Origin: JBAXQQ01 sp037131695
Lineage (GTDB): Bacteria; Armatimonadota; Hebobacteria; CAIYQO01
Assembly: GCA_964638715.1 (NCBI GenBank)
Contig: CAZWZF010000054.1
Coordinates: 1 to 32,917 of the forward strand
DNA: 32,917 nucleotides
Reading direction: 5' to 3'
Part shown: piece after piece, positions 1 through 9,319 of the stretch
Numbering within the stretch: position 1 is the stretch's first letter
Layout of the letters: each line of letters starts with the position of its first letter
The notes under the pieces: model-generated
Database searches by the model: none
Told to the model about the DNA's origin: nothing
Seen by the model: only the letters and a program-made list of their open reading frames with translations
Translations under genes and position numbers: made by a program

Positions 1-3000
1 GTCAAGTTTTACATCGACGCAATCGCCGCCGATAAAGGCGTGGGTGAAGCGGGTGGAACCGTTCATCCATGGGCTTGAATCAGTCACTTGCCAGAGAACA
101 ACCAGGTCTTTGCCGTCTTGGGCAAGTGCCGTTCTAAACCAGCGCGATGGGTCGCCAGCCATGGTAACCAGGGCATCGCTTGCGCCGGGCAGCATGGGCT
201 GATCTTTCGCCAAGTCGACCGCCACCGGCTCAGTCGGCAGCTTTGCGACTTTGGCAATTGTCAATTCACCGGGTTCGGTGTTCCCCGCGTTTTTCCGCGC
301 GTCGGCAATGGTGCGGCCGGAATCTATCTGTTGTTGAGTGACATCCAGCGTCACTACCTGTTTGCGGCAGGTTTCCAATCCCTTGATTTGCATGATTAGG
401 TAAGAAGGTCCGCCAAGTTGCGCGAGAACTCTGCCTTTCTCATCTTTCCAAAGGAAGCCGCCGAAACTTTCCTGGCCGGTGAATGTTTCATCCATGGTGA
501 TGTCGCCTTTTGAATCCTGCAGAATGCTGGAGAGATAAATTCCGTCCATTGTCATCAGGAACCACTCGCCGCGATCGCCGCCCAGGGCAGTGATGGCACC
601 GACATTTGGAACATCTTCAATTACTCCATTGGTACGGAAAGGCGCAATCAGTACGCCACGCTGGGCGGCAGGCGCGTCATGGCGGCCATACCGGTTGGGG
701 TATTTGCCATACTTGCCGGCAATGGTGTTAAAACTGATGCCGTCGGAGATATTACCGGCGTTGTCCATGACAACGGTGCCGGTAGACCCCTGTTCAACCG
801 GGGTGAGTTTTATGGTGTTCTTCGGGTTTTCCGGCTTGGTGAAATCATATAACGGCACACCGCCGGTGGTGAATCCCTGTGGGCGGTAGATGTGCAGGCT
901 ATTGGTAATAATTGTCAGGTCGGGACGTGTCCACCCGGACGACCAGTATGCGCCGATATCGTTGAAACCCATAGTTACTTCTTCGGGGTCTTCGCGGCTG
1001 TTATCATTGCGGTCAATCCAGGTTTCGCCGGGTACCGGCACCCACTGGCCATCTTTTAATTTTCTGTTGTTGAATGATACTTTTACACATGGCATAAATA
1101 CGCCGCCGTCATTGCGCTTGGCTATCATGAAACCGCTTGCGCCATTATAGCCAGGCGTCGTCACCGCGTATTCGTGGTTATTGAACTTGTAGACCAATCC
1201 GCGCTGGTTGTGTGCCAGTTCAGGATGGAATATCAGCGCTTTTTCCTGGGTGGGACGGATTGTCGGTTGTGGATTTGGGTCCAGCAGAAATTCTATGCCG
1301 TGGGCAATAAATCGCGATGCATCAAAGGTGATGGGGAAACCACCCATCGCCCCGTAGTCTGCTCCACCCCAGTATTGTTGGCTTAAACCGTAACCTTCTT
1401 TGTCCGGTGTCCAGGTGGTAACGCGACGACAGGAACCCTCGGCTTCCGCGACCCAGAGTTTACCCAGGGAATCAAAAGCCAGACCCAGTGGAGCCACCAG
1501 ATTTGTTTCGATGAATTTTCCCGCCAGACGCATGTGATTAACTGCTTCATACGGCATGCCGATGGTCGCGATAATCTTGCCCCTGCTACTCATCACGAAT
1601 ACCTGGTTGCTTTGCTGATCGCTGATGGCAAAACGTTTGCCATCCTGGCTGATTGCCAACCGGGTTGGCGAGAGGAGTTTTTTAACAATAAACAGTTTTT
1701 TAGCTGTTCCAGTTTTCAGATTCAATTCCTGGACAGTTCCGTCTTTTTGCAATCCATAAATCACATCGTTAAGCGCGGTAATGGCGACTAATGTGCCTGC
1801 CGCCAATCCGTCAGTCTGCAGCACGCCGGTTTTGCAGTTGATGCCAACCAGCAAGTTGCCTTGTTTTGGGTCATTACGAACAAGCAGCGCATATATCATA
1901 TCGCCGGATATTGCCAGCGAACTGCTGATGCCGGTTTCTTTAAAGGCGATGGGAAGCACTATATGCACGCTCTTTTTCTCATCATCAAATGGAATAGTGC
2001 GGCCATTGTTCAGGTCGAATCGGCGGATAACCGTTTGCTGAATCCATGAATCCGGCGACAACGCGTAGGCATATTTGTCATCCATCGTTACATCGGCAAC
2101 TTCGCCGCTATCCGTCCACTGGATAATCGCATCAGCATTTGCCCGCAGCAGTCCGGTGGCGCCTTCAACTCCGGTAAAACCCACCAGCATCATATCTTTG
2201 CGGGTTGATATCGTGGTGGGACAACCGTGGTTTGAACCCCAGAGTTTATTTCCTTTTTCGGTTTTCCATGGCGGTGTCCCGGCGTTGTATACGCTGTTTA
2301 CGAAAGAGACATCGACAGGCTTGTGATCGACAATGGAGACCGAGTAATTTCCGGGGGCAACCGGTTTGCCGTAATCATCAAGACCGTCCCAAAACTCGGT
2401 GTTGTCTTTTGCGTTGCGCGGGTATTGACCCATCAAGTTGCGAACACGCTTTCCGCTGGCGTCATCGATAGCGACCGTGACGTCGCGCGTGCCGTCGTTG
2501 GGCAAGGTATATGGAATCGGGATAGAACCGTAGGTGCCATAATCGATGAAGGCTTTCAATCGGTTGGCAAAAATCTGTTCCTGTTCCTCGCTGAGTTTCA
2601 GATGGCCTTTGTCGCTGATAATGGCAGAACCCCAACCGCTGCGAGCGCGGAACATGAAAATGCGGTTTACCTTGTCATTTTTGATGCCATCTGCCAGGCG
2701 GCTGTTTGACCAGAGTGCCTCGGTGCCAAAGGTAAACTGCTCACCGGCATTCAGCGGTTTGCCGTTTGTTCGGCAATAGCTCCAGGGCCAGAAAGCCTCG
2801 CAGTTATAACCTTTGCCATTATCCCATTTCTTGAACGCGATTTTTCCGCCGGATGCATCCATCGTCGAACCCCATTTAGCTTCCTGGTCAGCCTTTCCCG
2901 GGCCGGTATCAGGATCGCCAAAGCCGCCGTGGTGAATAATCATGTAAGGTTTATTTTCAGGTGCGGAGAAAAACATGTTGACATGCATTTGATGCTCTTC

Positions 3001-3369
3001 CGGCGTTCGGTCATCAAAGATTACCCGCGCCTGGTAGCAGTCATTTCTCCAGCTTTGTCCGAAATCTTTACCCATGGTTGGATTTTCAAGTGGTGTAGTA
3101 TCCGCAAATCGGGCAAGGAAATAAACGCCTTTCTCGTCCCACATCAGGTGTGTCCAGACGCTGAACTTATTTACGATAGTCGGGCTGTTATAACTCCAAA
3201 CCCCCGCCGACAAATCCCAATCATCTGTATTGCCGTCGATAACCACCTTGACAGGCACCGGAACAACGGTAATCTGCTTATTCAGACTCATACCGGTTTC
3301 TTCTGCCCAACCACCAAGGGACAACATCAAGAGGATGAATATCATCCCCACCCGCCAAAACAGTTTCAT
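1..3369 (-). CDS. Giant secreted CBM9-like / FlgD-Ig-like / beta-propeller protein (3' end cut by window)
   Basis: The frame is open from an ATG at 3369 to the window edge, giving 1123 residues and no stop. The start has GGAGA about 6 nt upstream. The N-terminus is a Sec signal peptide (charged MKLFWR, hydrophobic core, cleavage near GGWA). Residues ~30-220 look like a CBM9/DOMON-type sandwich (VVIDGNTDDWD opening, a typical CBM9 start). Residues ~286-348 look like a FlgD-type Ig domain (DGLDDYGKPVAPGNYSVSI). From ~370 to ~940 the sequence is beta-rich, with NHL/SMP-30-like stretches such as GKLWVAEAEG near 643. From ~1040 a second CBM9-like domain begins (WQVTDSSPWMN, then GGDCVDVKL) and runs off the window. 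Inferred role: extracytoplasmic glycan binding or a sugar-active lyase/oxidase scaffold; no catalytic residue is identifiable. Domain calls are by eye. Confidence 0.85.
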   Translation of the reverse strand, partial: MKLFWRVGMIFILLMLSLGGWAEETGMSLNKQITVVPVPVKVVIDGNTDDWDLSAGVWSYNSPTIVNKFSVWTHLMWDEKGVYFLARFADTTPLENPTMGKDFGQSWRNDCYQARVIFDDRTPEEHQMHVNMFFSAPENKPYMIIHHGGFGDPDTGPGKADQEAKWGSTMDASGGKIAFKKWDNGKGYNCEAFWPWSYCRTNGKPLNAGEQFTFGTEALWSNSRLADGIKNDKVNRIFMFRARSGWGSAIISDKGHLKLSEEQEQIFANRLKAFIDYGTYGSIPIPYTLPNDGTRDVTVAIDDASGKRVRNLMGQYPRNAKDNTEFWDGLDDYGKPVAPGNYSVSIVDHKPVDVSFVNSVYNAGTPPWKTEKGNKLWGSNHGCPTTISTRKDMMLVGFTGVEGATGLLRANADAIIQWTDSGEVADVTMDDKYAYALSPDSWIQQTVIRRFDLNNGRTIPFDDEKKSVHIVLPIAFKETGISSSLAISGDMIYALLVRNDPKQGNLLVGINCKTGVLQTDGLAAGTLVAITALNDVIYGLQKDGTVQELNLKTGTAKKLFIVKKLLSPTRLAISQDGKRFAISDQQSNQVFVMSSRGKIIATIGMPYEAVNHMRLAGKFIETNLVAPLGLAFDSLGKLWVAEAEGSCRRVTTWTPDKEGYGLSQQYWGGADYGAMGGFPITFDASRFIAHGIEFLLDPNPQPTIRPTQEKALIFHPELAHNQRGLVYKFNNHEYAVTTPGYNGASGFMIAKRNDGGVFMPCVKVSFNNRKLKDGQWVPVPGETWIDRNDNSREDPEEVTMGFNDIGAYWSSGWTRPDLTIITNSLHIYRPQGFTTGGVPLYDFTKPENPKNTIKLTPVEQGSTGTVVMDNAGNISDGISFNTIAGKYGKYPNRYGRHDAPAAQRGVLIAPFRTNGVIEDVPNVGAITALGGDRGEWFLMTMDGIYLSSILQDSKGDITMDETFTGQESFGGFLWKDEKGRVLAQLGGPSYLIMQIKGLETCRKQVVTLDVTQQQIDSGRTIADARKNAGNTEPGELTIAKVAKLPTEPVAVDLAKDQPMLPGASDALVTMAGDPSRWFRTALAQDGKDLVVLWQVTDSSPWMNGSTRFTHAFIGGDCVDVKLD

Positions 3370-3445
3370 ATTTTTCTCCAAAGTTAAAATGCCGCGAATT
3401 TTATAGAATAATTTTATCGGTTAAATGATAAGATTTATCTGGTAT

Positions 3446-3474
3446 AAACTATTCTTAAACACGATAATTGTCAA
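3446..3474 (-). promoter_or_regulatory. Candidate sigma70-type promoter for the CBM9/propeller gene
   Basis: On the minus strand a perfect -35 TTGACA (3469-3474) is followed by a 17-nt spacer and a weak -10 TAGTTT (3446-3451). It lies ~77 nt upstream of the start codon. A small dyad, TTATC-N8-GATAA (3414-3431), sits in the leader and could be an operator. The rest of the divergent gap up to 3650 shows nothing else clear; a TATAAT at 3594-3599 faces the helicase gene but has no good -35. Confidence 0.45.
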
Positions 3475-3650
3475 TATGTATTATCTTACCGCAGAGTGGC
3501 GGCATATTAATAACATGAAAATGATATTAGCTGACGAGGTTGGGGAATTGCATAGTATTCTGCTGATCTCTATCCAATGTAGAAATCCCACTTTATAATT
3601 TTATCATGTTTCCTCTTTCACATCCTCCCAATTAGCGGTAAAATACCACC

Positions 3651-6600
3651 ATGAATGATGCCTTGTCGCGGTTTCACCCGTTAATAGCAAAATGGTTCAT
3701 GGCTAAGGTCGGCACACCTACGGATGTGCAGGCGCTGGCGTGGCCGCTGATTGCTGATGGCGAGCATGTGCTGGTATCAGCGCCTACCGGCAGCGGTAAG
3801 ACGTTGACGGCGTTTTTATGGGCTATAAACTGTTTCGTCACCGGTAAGTACCCGATGGGGAAGAACTCGGTTTTATATATATCTCCGCTGAAGGCATTAA
3901 ACAACGATATCCGCTGCAATCTGTTGAAACCATTGGAAGAATTGCGCCAGTTGTTTGCAGATGAAGGCGTGGAATTTCCGGTGATTCGCGTGATGACCCG
4001 CAGTGGCGACACCAGCGCAGAAGAGCGGCGTGTCATGATGAAAAAGCCGCCGGAGATATTCATCACCACACCGGAAACGCTGAATATCATGCTTACTTCC
4101 CGCGGCGGGCAGGGATTTTTATCTTCGGTGAAGACTGTCATTCTCGATGAAATTCATGCGGTGATAGAAAACCGTCGTGGTGTGCATTTGATAACCGCAG
4201 TTGAGCGGCTGGTGCGATTCAGCGGCGAGTTTCAGCGAATTGCCATCAGCGCGACGATAAAACCTGTCACCCTGGCCGCAGAGTTTGCTGGCGGATATAT
4301 TCGCGAAGGCGATATATTCACCCCGCGCAAAATGGTGCCGGTGGTATCTGCCCGCAAGAAAAATTATCAACTGCAGGTGAATTTTGCCGGTCGTGAATCC
4401 GATGACACCGGCAGGCTTTCTATCTGGCCGGATACCGTGCGGCAATGCAAAGAGATTATCAACCATAACGACTCAACGTTGCTGTTCACCAATACCCGGC
4501 GTCTGGCGGAGACCATCACCTGGATGATAAACGCGGATGAGCCGGAATTACTGGCGTATGCGCACCACGGTTCACTATCGCGGGAGATTCGTGCGGAAGT
4601 GGAAATGCGGATGAAACAGGGACGGCTGAAAGCGATTGTTGCTACTAATTCGCTGGAATTGGGGATTGATATCGGCGCACTTGACGAGGTGGTGCTGATT
4701 CAGTCGCCATTCAGCATATCATCGGCTATACAACGTATCGGCAGGGCAGGGCACCAGGTGGGGGAAACCAGCCGCGGTACATTTTTCAACACTCATGCAA
4801 TGGACTTGCTGGTTGCCGCTGTACTGGCAAAAAGCATACCAATTGGCGATATCGAAAATACCCGCAAGCTTTTTGGTCCATTGGATGTGTTGTCCCAGGT
4901 GATAGCATCAATGGTAGCGGCTGATAGTTGGGATATTGATGAATTGTACCTGGAATTGCAGCGTTCTGCCCCGTACCATAACTTGCCGCGCCGGCAATTC
5001 GACTTGATAATCGCCATGCTGGCAGGGAAATACGCGGAAACCCGCATCCGTGAATTGTCGCCGCGGGTAATGATAGACCCGATAGAGAATAAAATTACCG
5101 GCAAGCCGGGAACAGCGCAAATGCTCTATTTTACTGGCGGCACCATACCAGACCGCGGATATTATCATCTGCGCCATGCCGACACCGGCGCGTTGTTAGG
5201 TGAATTGGATGAGGAATATGTATGGGAAGCCTCTATTGGTCAGCATTTATCTTTCGGGACACAGAATTGGCGAATTGCCTCTATTACAAATAACGACGTG
5301 TTCGCAACTCCGGTGGCGCACCAGGGAAGGCAGGCACCATTCTGGAAAGCGGAAGATATGGGACGTTCATTCCATTTCTCTTCACGAATAGCTGAGTTTT
5401 TAGAACAGGTAAATGAATTAACCGATAAAAGAAAGATAACTGATTTGCTGATTGCCAATTACTTTATGACGCCACATTCTGCCGAGGAATTGGCGAATTA
5501 CCTGCATGAACAGCGCGAATTTACCGGCACATCGCTGCCTCACCGGCATAATATCATTATCGAACATGTAGACGCCGCACCCGATAAATATCCCGGCAAC
5601 CAGATAGTCATTCACACCATGTGGGGTGGACAGGTTAATCGGCCTTTTGCGCTGGCGATAACTGCCGCCTGGCAGAAAAAGTTTGGCGAAAAGCCGGAGT
5701 TATTCGTATCTGACAACCTGATTTACCTGATGATGCCGCAGGAGATTGACGGAGCTGAACTATTATCAATGGTTACCGTAGATAATATCGATAAATTGCT
5801 GCGCAGCAGCCTGGAAAACAGCGGATTTTTCGGCGCAAGATTTCGCGAATGTGCCGGTCGCGCTATGCTCTTCACCCGCAAAAAAATGAATCAGCGCATG
5901 CCGTTATGGGTGACCCGGTTGAAGTCGAAAAGATTGATGGAATCGGTGATGAAATATCCTGACTTCCCGATTTTGCTGGAAACCTGGCGCACCTGTATGA
6001 ACGATGAGTTCGACCTTGCTGCGTTATATAAAGTTTTGGCAGAGATATCAACTGGCGAGATTACCTGGAACGAAATAAATTCCATATCACCCAGTCCATT
6101 TGCGCGCACCATGGCATGGCGGCAGGTGAATAAATACATGTATGAAGATGATACCCCGCAAGGTGCGGTGAGGTCGATGCTTACAGATGACCTGCTGCAG
6201 GAACTATTGCATGATGATAAAATGCGTCCGACTATTAGTGACGATATAATTACAGATTTTATCAGCAAACGCCAAAGAACCGCGCCGGGATATGCTCCGG
6301 CAAGTGCCGCTGAATTGTTGGACTGGACCAGCGAACGATTATTAATTCCAGCAGATGAATGGCAAACCTTGTTAGCCGCTATGTCAAAAGATGGCAATAA
6401 TCCCCATGATTTTCTGCCGGAGATAGCAGACAAAATCGCTATTATCAAAGAAAATAGCGCGGTTATTTACACCGCAGTATGGAACATCCCGCGAATAAAT
6501 GAATTTTATAAGTATCAAGATGTAACATCGCTGTCCGGTAGATTAATTGATAACAAGGTAGAAAATACAGATGAACCTGACCCGGCAGAAATTTTAGGTG

Positions 6601-8012
6601 AATGGCTTTCGTTTTATGGCCCAATAACAGTGAATGATGTATGCAGTAAACTCGGTTTGCCGTTAACTGTATTAATGCCGGCTCTGGATGAACTAACGGA
6701 TTCTAACAGGGTGATATATGGTAGTTTAACCGGAAATAGCGAGTCATATTGCGACGCGGCAAGTTTCACTATTCTTATGCGGATGGCACGGGCAGCACGG
6801 CCATCGTTTACGCCATTGCCGGCGAAATATCTGCCGTTGTTTATGGCAAATTGGCAGCATTTGGATGATAATTTTGACATTGAAGATATTTTGTCGCAAT
6901 TAAACGGATATCCTGCCCGCGCGAATATGTGGGAAGAAGAGATATTGCCCGAACGAATAGCAAATTACAACCCGGCGGAGTTTGATAATTTAATTGCTGG
7001 CGGCGGTTGGCATTGGATGGGAACCGGGAAAGGCAAGATATCATTCGTTGACGATGAAGCGTTATCAATCATGGCAACAGCAGCGGACGCAAAGGTTAAA
7101 GAGATATTATCTACCGATGGTGCGCGCTACCCGCTTCATGCTTTAACTGTAAAAACAGGATTAAACATGCCGATGCTGACAGAAAGATTATGGAAAGAAG
7201 TGTGGGCGGGAAAAATCAGCAATGACAGCCTGGCGACACTGCGGAAAGGAATACAAACAGATTTTAAGCCGCCGGAAGTGCCGGAGTCGAATAACAGTCG
7301 GCGTGTGCCACGCGGCGCATTCAACCGCTGGTCTGCATCAACTCCATTCGTTGGTAATTGGTATATTCTGCAGCCTGATGAATATGTTGACGATCCGATT
7401 GAAGCCGGGGAGATAGCAAAAGAAAAAGTTCGCGTTTTAATGAAAAGATACGGCTTGTTGTTCCGCGAATTACTGGAACATGAATTGCCATCGATGCAAT
7501 GGTCGCAGATATTTCGCGCATTGCGGTTGCTTGAATTAGCGGGGGAGATCTCCGCGGGTTCATTCTTTGAAGGAATTAACGGATTGCAATTTATCAACCA
7601 CACCGCATTGCGAAAACTTCAGCAGAAAAATGTAGATACTGACGACTATTGGTGGATAAATGCCTGTGACCCGGCATCCCTTGCCGGTATAACCGGGATT
7701 TCTGCCGGTATGCCGCGCCGATTACCGGGGAACTACATTTGTTATCAAGGCACTGAAATAATAACTGTAATTCAAAAAGGCGGGAAAGAGATAACCATTA
7801 TCCCGAAATCTGGCAGTATGAATTTTAATCGCATAATCGCACCTATAACCCATATCATGTACCGGCGGGTAAATCCGGTTTTAAAAGTAGTAGTAGAAAA
7901 AATAAACGGAGAAAATCCTTGCAACAGCCCATACCTTGATGATTTCAGGAAGCTGTTTGACGTGACAACTGATTACAACAGGTTGTTTTTGGCGAGGAAG
8001 ATGGGAAGATAA
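3651..8012 (+). CDS. lhr: Lhr-type ATP-dependent superfamily 2 helicase
   Basis: This 1453-residue protein carries ordered SF2 helicase motifs. Walker A APTGSGKT is at 44-51, the DEIH box at ~166-169, SATIKP follows as motif III, and motifs IV-VI appear as TNTRRLAET, ATNSLELGIDIG and QRIGRAGHQ. Length and layout match long bacterial Lhr (E. coli Lhr is 1538 aa): two RecA domains, the Lhr winged-helix region and a large C-terminal extension. Lhr proteins are 3'-5' DNA/RNA-DNA translocases linked to DNA repair. The start is the first available: an in-frame TAA lies at 3639-3641, and no strong Shine-Dalgarno is visible. The gene stands alone, divergent from the propeller gene and convergent with rplA. 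Codon use grows AT-richer toward the 3' half, but the frame is intact. Confidence 0.93.
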   Translation: MNDALSRFHPLIAKWFMAKVGTPTDVQALAWPLIADGEHVLVSAPTGSGKTLTAFLWAINCFVTGKYPMGKNSVLYISPLKALNNDIRCNLLKPLEELRQLFADEGVEFPVIRVMTRSGDTSAEERRVMMKKPPEIFITTPETLNIMLTSRGGQGFLSSVKTVILDEIHAVIENRRGVHLITAVERLVRFSGEFQRIAISATIKPVTLAAEFAGGYIREGDIFTPRKMVPVVSARKKNYQLQVNFAGRESDDTGRLSIWPDTVRQCKEIINHNDSTLLFTNTRRLAETITWMINADEPELLAYAHHGSLSREIRAEVEMRMKQGRLKAIVATNSLELGIDIGALDEVVLIQSPFSISSAIQRIGRAGHQVGETSRGTFFNTHAMDLLVAAVLAKSIPIGDIENTRKLFGPLDVLSQVIASMVAADSWDIDELYLELQRSAPYHNLPRRQFDLIIAMLAGKYAETRIRELSPRVMIDPIENKITGKPGTAQMLYFTGGTIPDRGYYHLRHADTGALLGELDEEYVWEASIGQHLSFGTQNWRIASITNNDVFATPVAHQGRQAPFWKAEDMGRSFHFSSRIAEFLEQVNELTDKRKITDLLIANYFMTPHSAEELANYLHEQREFTGTSLPHRHNIIIEHVDAAPDKYPGNQIVIHTMWGGQVNRPFALAITAAWQKKFGEKPELFVSDNLIYLMMPQEIDGAELLSMVTVDNIDKLLRSSLENSGFFGARFRECAGRAMLFTRKKMNQRMPLWVTRLKSKRLMESVMKYPDFPILLETWRTCMNDEFDLAALYKVLAEISTGEITWNEINSISPSPFARTMAWRQVNKYMYEDDTPQGAVRSMLTDDLLQELLHDDKMRPTISDDIITDFISKRQRTAPGYAPASAAELLDWTSERLLIPADEWQTLLAAMSKDGNNPHDFLPEIADKIAIIKENSAVIYTAVWNIPRINEFYKYQDVTSLSGRLIDNKVENTDEPDPAEILGEWLSFYGPITVNDVCSKLGLPLTVLMPALDELTDSNRVIYGSLTGNSESYCDAASFTILMRMARAARPSFTPLPAKYLPLFMANWQHLDDNFDIEDILSQLNGYPARANMWEEEILPERIANYNPAEFDNLIAGGGWHWMGTGKGKISFVDDEALSIMATAADAKVKEILSTDGARYPLHALTVKTGLNMPMLTERLWKEVWAGKISNDSLATLRKGIQTDFKPPEVPESNNSRRVPRGAFNRWSASTPFVGNWYILQPDEYVDDPIEAGEIAKEKVRVLMKRYGLLFRELLEHELPSMQWSQIFRALRLLELAGEISAGSFFEGINGLQFINHTALRKLQQKNVDTDDYWWINACDPASLAGITGISAGMPRRLPGNYICYQGTEIITVIQKGGKEITIIPKSGSMNFNRIIAPITHIMYRRVNPVLKVVVEKINGENPCNSPYLDDFRKLFDVTTDYNRLFLARKMGR

Positions 8013-8026
8013 TCTGTTAGTGAAGC

Positions 8027-8062
8027 AAAAAAAAATCCCCCCGGCAAAATACCGGGGGGATT
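8027..8062 (-). terminator. Strong intrinsic terminator of the tuf-rplA cluster (possibly bidirectional)
   Basis: An 11-bp perfect stem (8034-8044 with 8052-8062) closes a 7-nt loop CAAAATA. Read on the minus strand it is followed by nine T (8027-8035), which makes a strong terminator just after the rplA stop. On the plus strand the downstream tract is only ATTAATTTAATT, so it probably stops lhr transcripts less efficiently. Confidence 0.88.
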
Positions 8063-8074
8063 AATTTAATTGAC

Positions 8075-8779
8075 TTATTTCTTGTTAGCGATAGCTGCTG
8101 CGATGTGGCTGTCAATCTTGTATGACGGTCCCATGGTTGAGCTAACGGTTATTTTCTTCAGGTATGCGCCTTTTGATGACGCTGGTTTCGCTTTAATCAG
8201 AGCCTGAATCAAGGTGGTGAAGTTCTCTTCCAACTGTTCGATTGAGAAGGATACTTTGCCGATTCCAACGTGAATGTTTGAACCTTTGTCAACGCGGAAT
8301 GAGCATTTGCCGCCCTTGAGTTCTTTAACGGTCTGAGCGATATTATCAGTAACGGTACCAGCTTTCGGGTTTGGCATTTTCGGACCTAATTTTCGGCCTA
8401 ATTTACCAACGATGCCCATCATGTCGCGGGTTGCTACCAGAATATCGAAATCTTTCCAGCCTTCGTCAATCTTGGCAACCAGGTCTTCAGCACCAACTAC
8501 GTCAGCGCCGGCGGCGGTTGCGGCTTCAGCATTTTCACCGCGGGTGAAAACTGCGATGCGGGGTGACTTGCCGGTGCCATGTGGCAGTGAAACGCTGCCG
8601 CGAACCATCTGGTCGCTCTGGCGGGGGTCAACACCCAGACGGATAGCGACTTCAACGCTTTCCGCGAATTTTGCGGATGCAGCATCTTTTACAGCTTGCA
8701 GTGCTTCTTTCGGCTCAGCAACTTCTGGGATGACTACAGTCTTAACCGCATTGTTATATCTTTTACCGTGTTTAGCCAT
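8075..8779 (-). CDS. rplA: 50S ribosomal protein L1
   Basis: L1 forms the mobile stalk at the ribosomal E site and in many bacteria represses its own operon. The 234-residue product starts MAKHGKRYNNAV and contains the family signatures KLGRKLGPKMPNPKAGTV and GSNIHVGIGKVSF. The frame stays open upstream to 8821, but the ATG at 8779 is preferred: it gives the usual L1 N-terminus and has GGGAG 7 nt upstream. It follows rplK by 52 nt. The interval contains a hairpin that resembles the L1-binding rRNA site. It is the last gene before a strong terminator; rplJ and rplL do not follow, which is unusual. Confidence 0.97.
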   Translation of the reverse strand: MAKHGKRYNNAVKTVVIPEVAEPKEALQAVKDAASAKFAESVEVAIRLGVDPRQSDQMVRGSVSLPHGTGKSPRIAVFTRGENAEAATAAGADVVGAEDLVAKIDEGWKDFDILVATRDMMGIVGKLGRKLGPKMPNPKAGTVTDNIAQTVKELKGGKCSFRVDKGSNIHVGIGKVSFSIEQLEENFTTLIQALIKAKPASSKGAYLKKITVSSTMGPSYKIDSHIAAAIANKK

Positions 8780-8794
8780 TTGAATTCTCCCGTG

Positions 8795-8825
8795 GTCTGC
8801 GAGGCTTTTCGCCTCTCCCACAGAC
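8795..8825 (-). promoter_or_regulatory. Candidate L1 autoregulatory hairpin between rplK and rplA
   Basis: In the transcript an outer GUCUG/CAGAC helix and an inner GAGGC/GCCUC helix (loop GAAAA) flank an asymmetric internal loop, UGGGA opposite G. As I recall it, the L1-binding part of E. coli 23S rRNA has GGU-GGGA-GGCU facing AGCC-G-ACC, the same GGGA/G loop between GC-rich helices. The hairpin begins just after the rplK stop and ends 3 nt before the rplA Shine-Dalgarno (8787-8791), so bound L1 could block initiation. The structure is seen; the function is inferred. Confidence 0.55.
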
Positions 8826-8831
8826 TATTTA

Positions 8832-9257
8832 TTAGTCTTTTACAATGACGCCCATGCTGCGCGCCTGGCCTTCAATGATTTTCATTGCGGCATCAATATC
8901 ATTCGCGTTCAAGTCGACCATTTTCATTTCTGCAACGGTGCGGATGTGTTCGCGAGTTACTTCCAACGGTTTATCTTTGCCAGGATTTGACAGACCTTTC
9001 GGCAATCCGGCGACTTTTAATAAACATTCTGAAGCAGGCGGGGTTTTAGTAATGTATGTATAGGTGCGATCTTCATAGATTGTCACTTCAACAGGGACAG
9101 TACTGCCAATTTGAGCAGCGGTTGCGGCATTATATGATTTGATGAATTCCATCATATTAATACCATGCGGAGCCAGAGCAGGTCCTACCGGCGGTGCTGA
9201 AGTAGCTTTACCGGCTTTAAGCTGCAATTTGACTTTTGCAGTTACTTTCTTTGCCAT
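8832..9257 (-). CDS. rplK: 50S ribosomal protein L11
   Basis: The product has 141 residues, the family length. It shows the N-terminal signature KLQLKAGKATSAPPVGPALA, HGINMMEF, and the C-terminal rRNA-binding part with GLPKGLSNPGKDKPLEVT. L11 binds the GTPase-associated centre of 23S rRNA. GGAGG lies 8 nt before the ATG. The gene sits in the conserved order nusG-rplK-rplA. Confidence 0.97.
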   Translation of the reverse strand: MAKKVTAKVKLQLKAGKATSAPPVGPALAPHGINMMEFIKSYNAATAAQIGSTVPVEVTIYEDRTYTYITKTPPASECLLKVAGLPKGLSNPGKDKPLEVTREHIRTVAEMKMVDLNANDIDAAMKIIEGQARSMGVIVKD

Positions 9258-9273
9258 TTAAATAACCTCCATC

Positions 9274-9291
9274 GGATAGTTTCAGCTATCC
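9274..9291 (-). promoter_or_regulatory. Small hairpin just upstream of the rplK Shine-Dalgarno
   Basis: A perfect 6-bp stem GGATAG/CTATCC closes a 6-nt loop in the nusG-rplK gap, ending 3 nt before the GGAGG of rplK (9266-9270). It could act as a translational control element or processing site. No match to a known r-protein target is recognised. Confidence 0.35.
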
Positions 9292-9319
9292 TCCCCCTTA
9301 TAATTTATCAGGTCCGGGG

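Noticed and set aside
88..3387. Many short plus-strand open frames in the first 3.4 kb
   Set aside because: The minus strand is open throughout with a signal peptide and domain-like sequence; the plus-strand frames are its shadows.
3674..7603. Several minus-strand open frames of 60-185 codons inside lhr
   Set aside because: They lie opposite a continuous 1453-codon helicase frame with all motifs, have no family signatures and no ribosome-binding sites.
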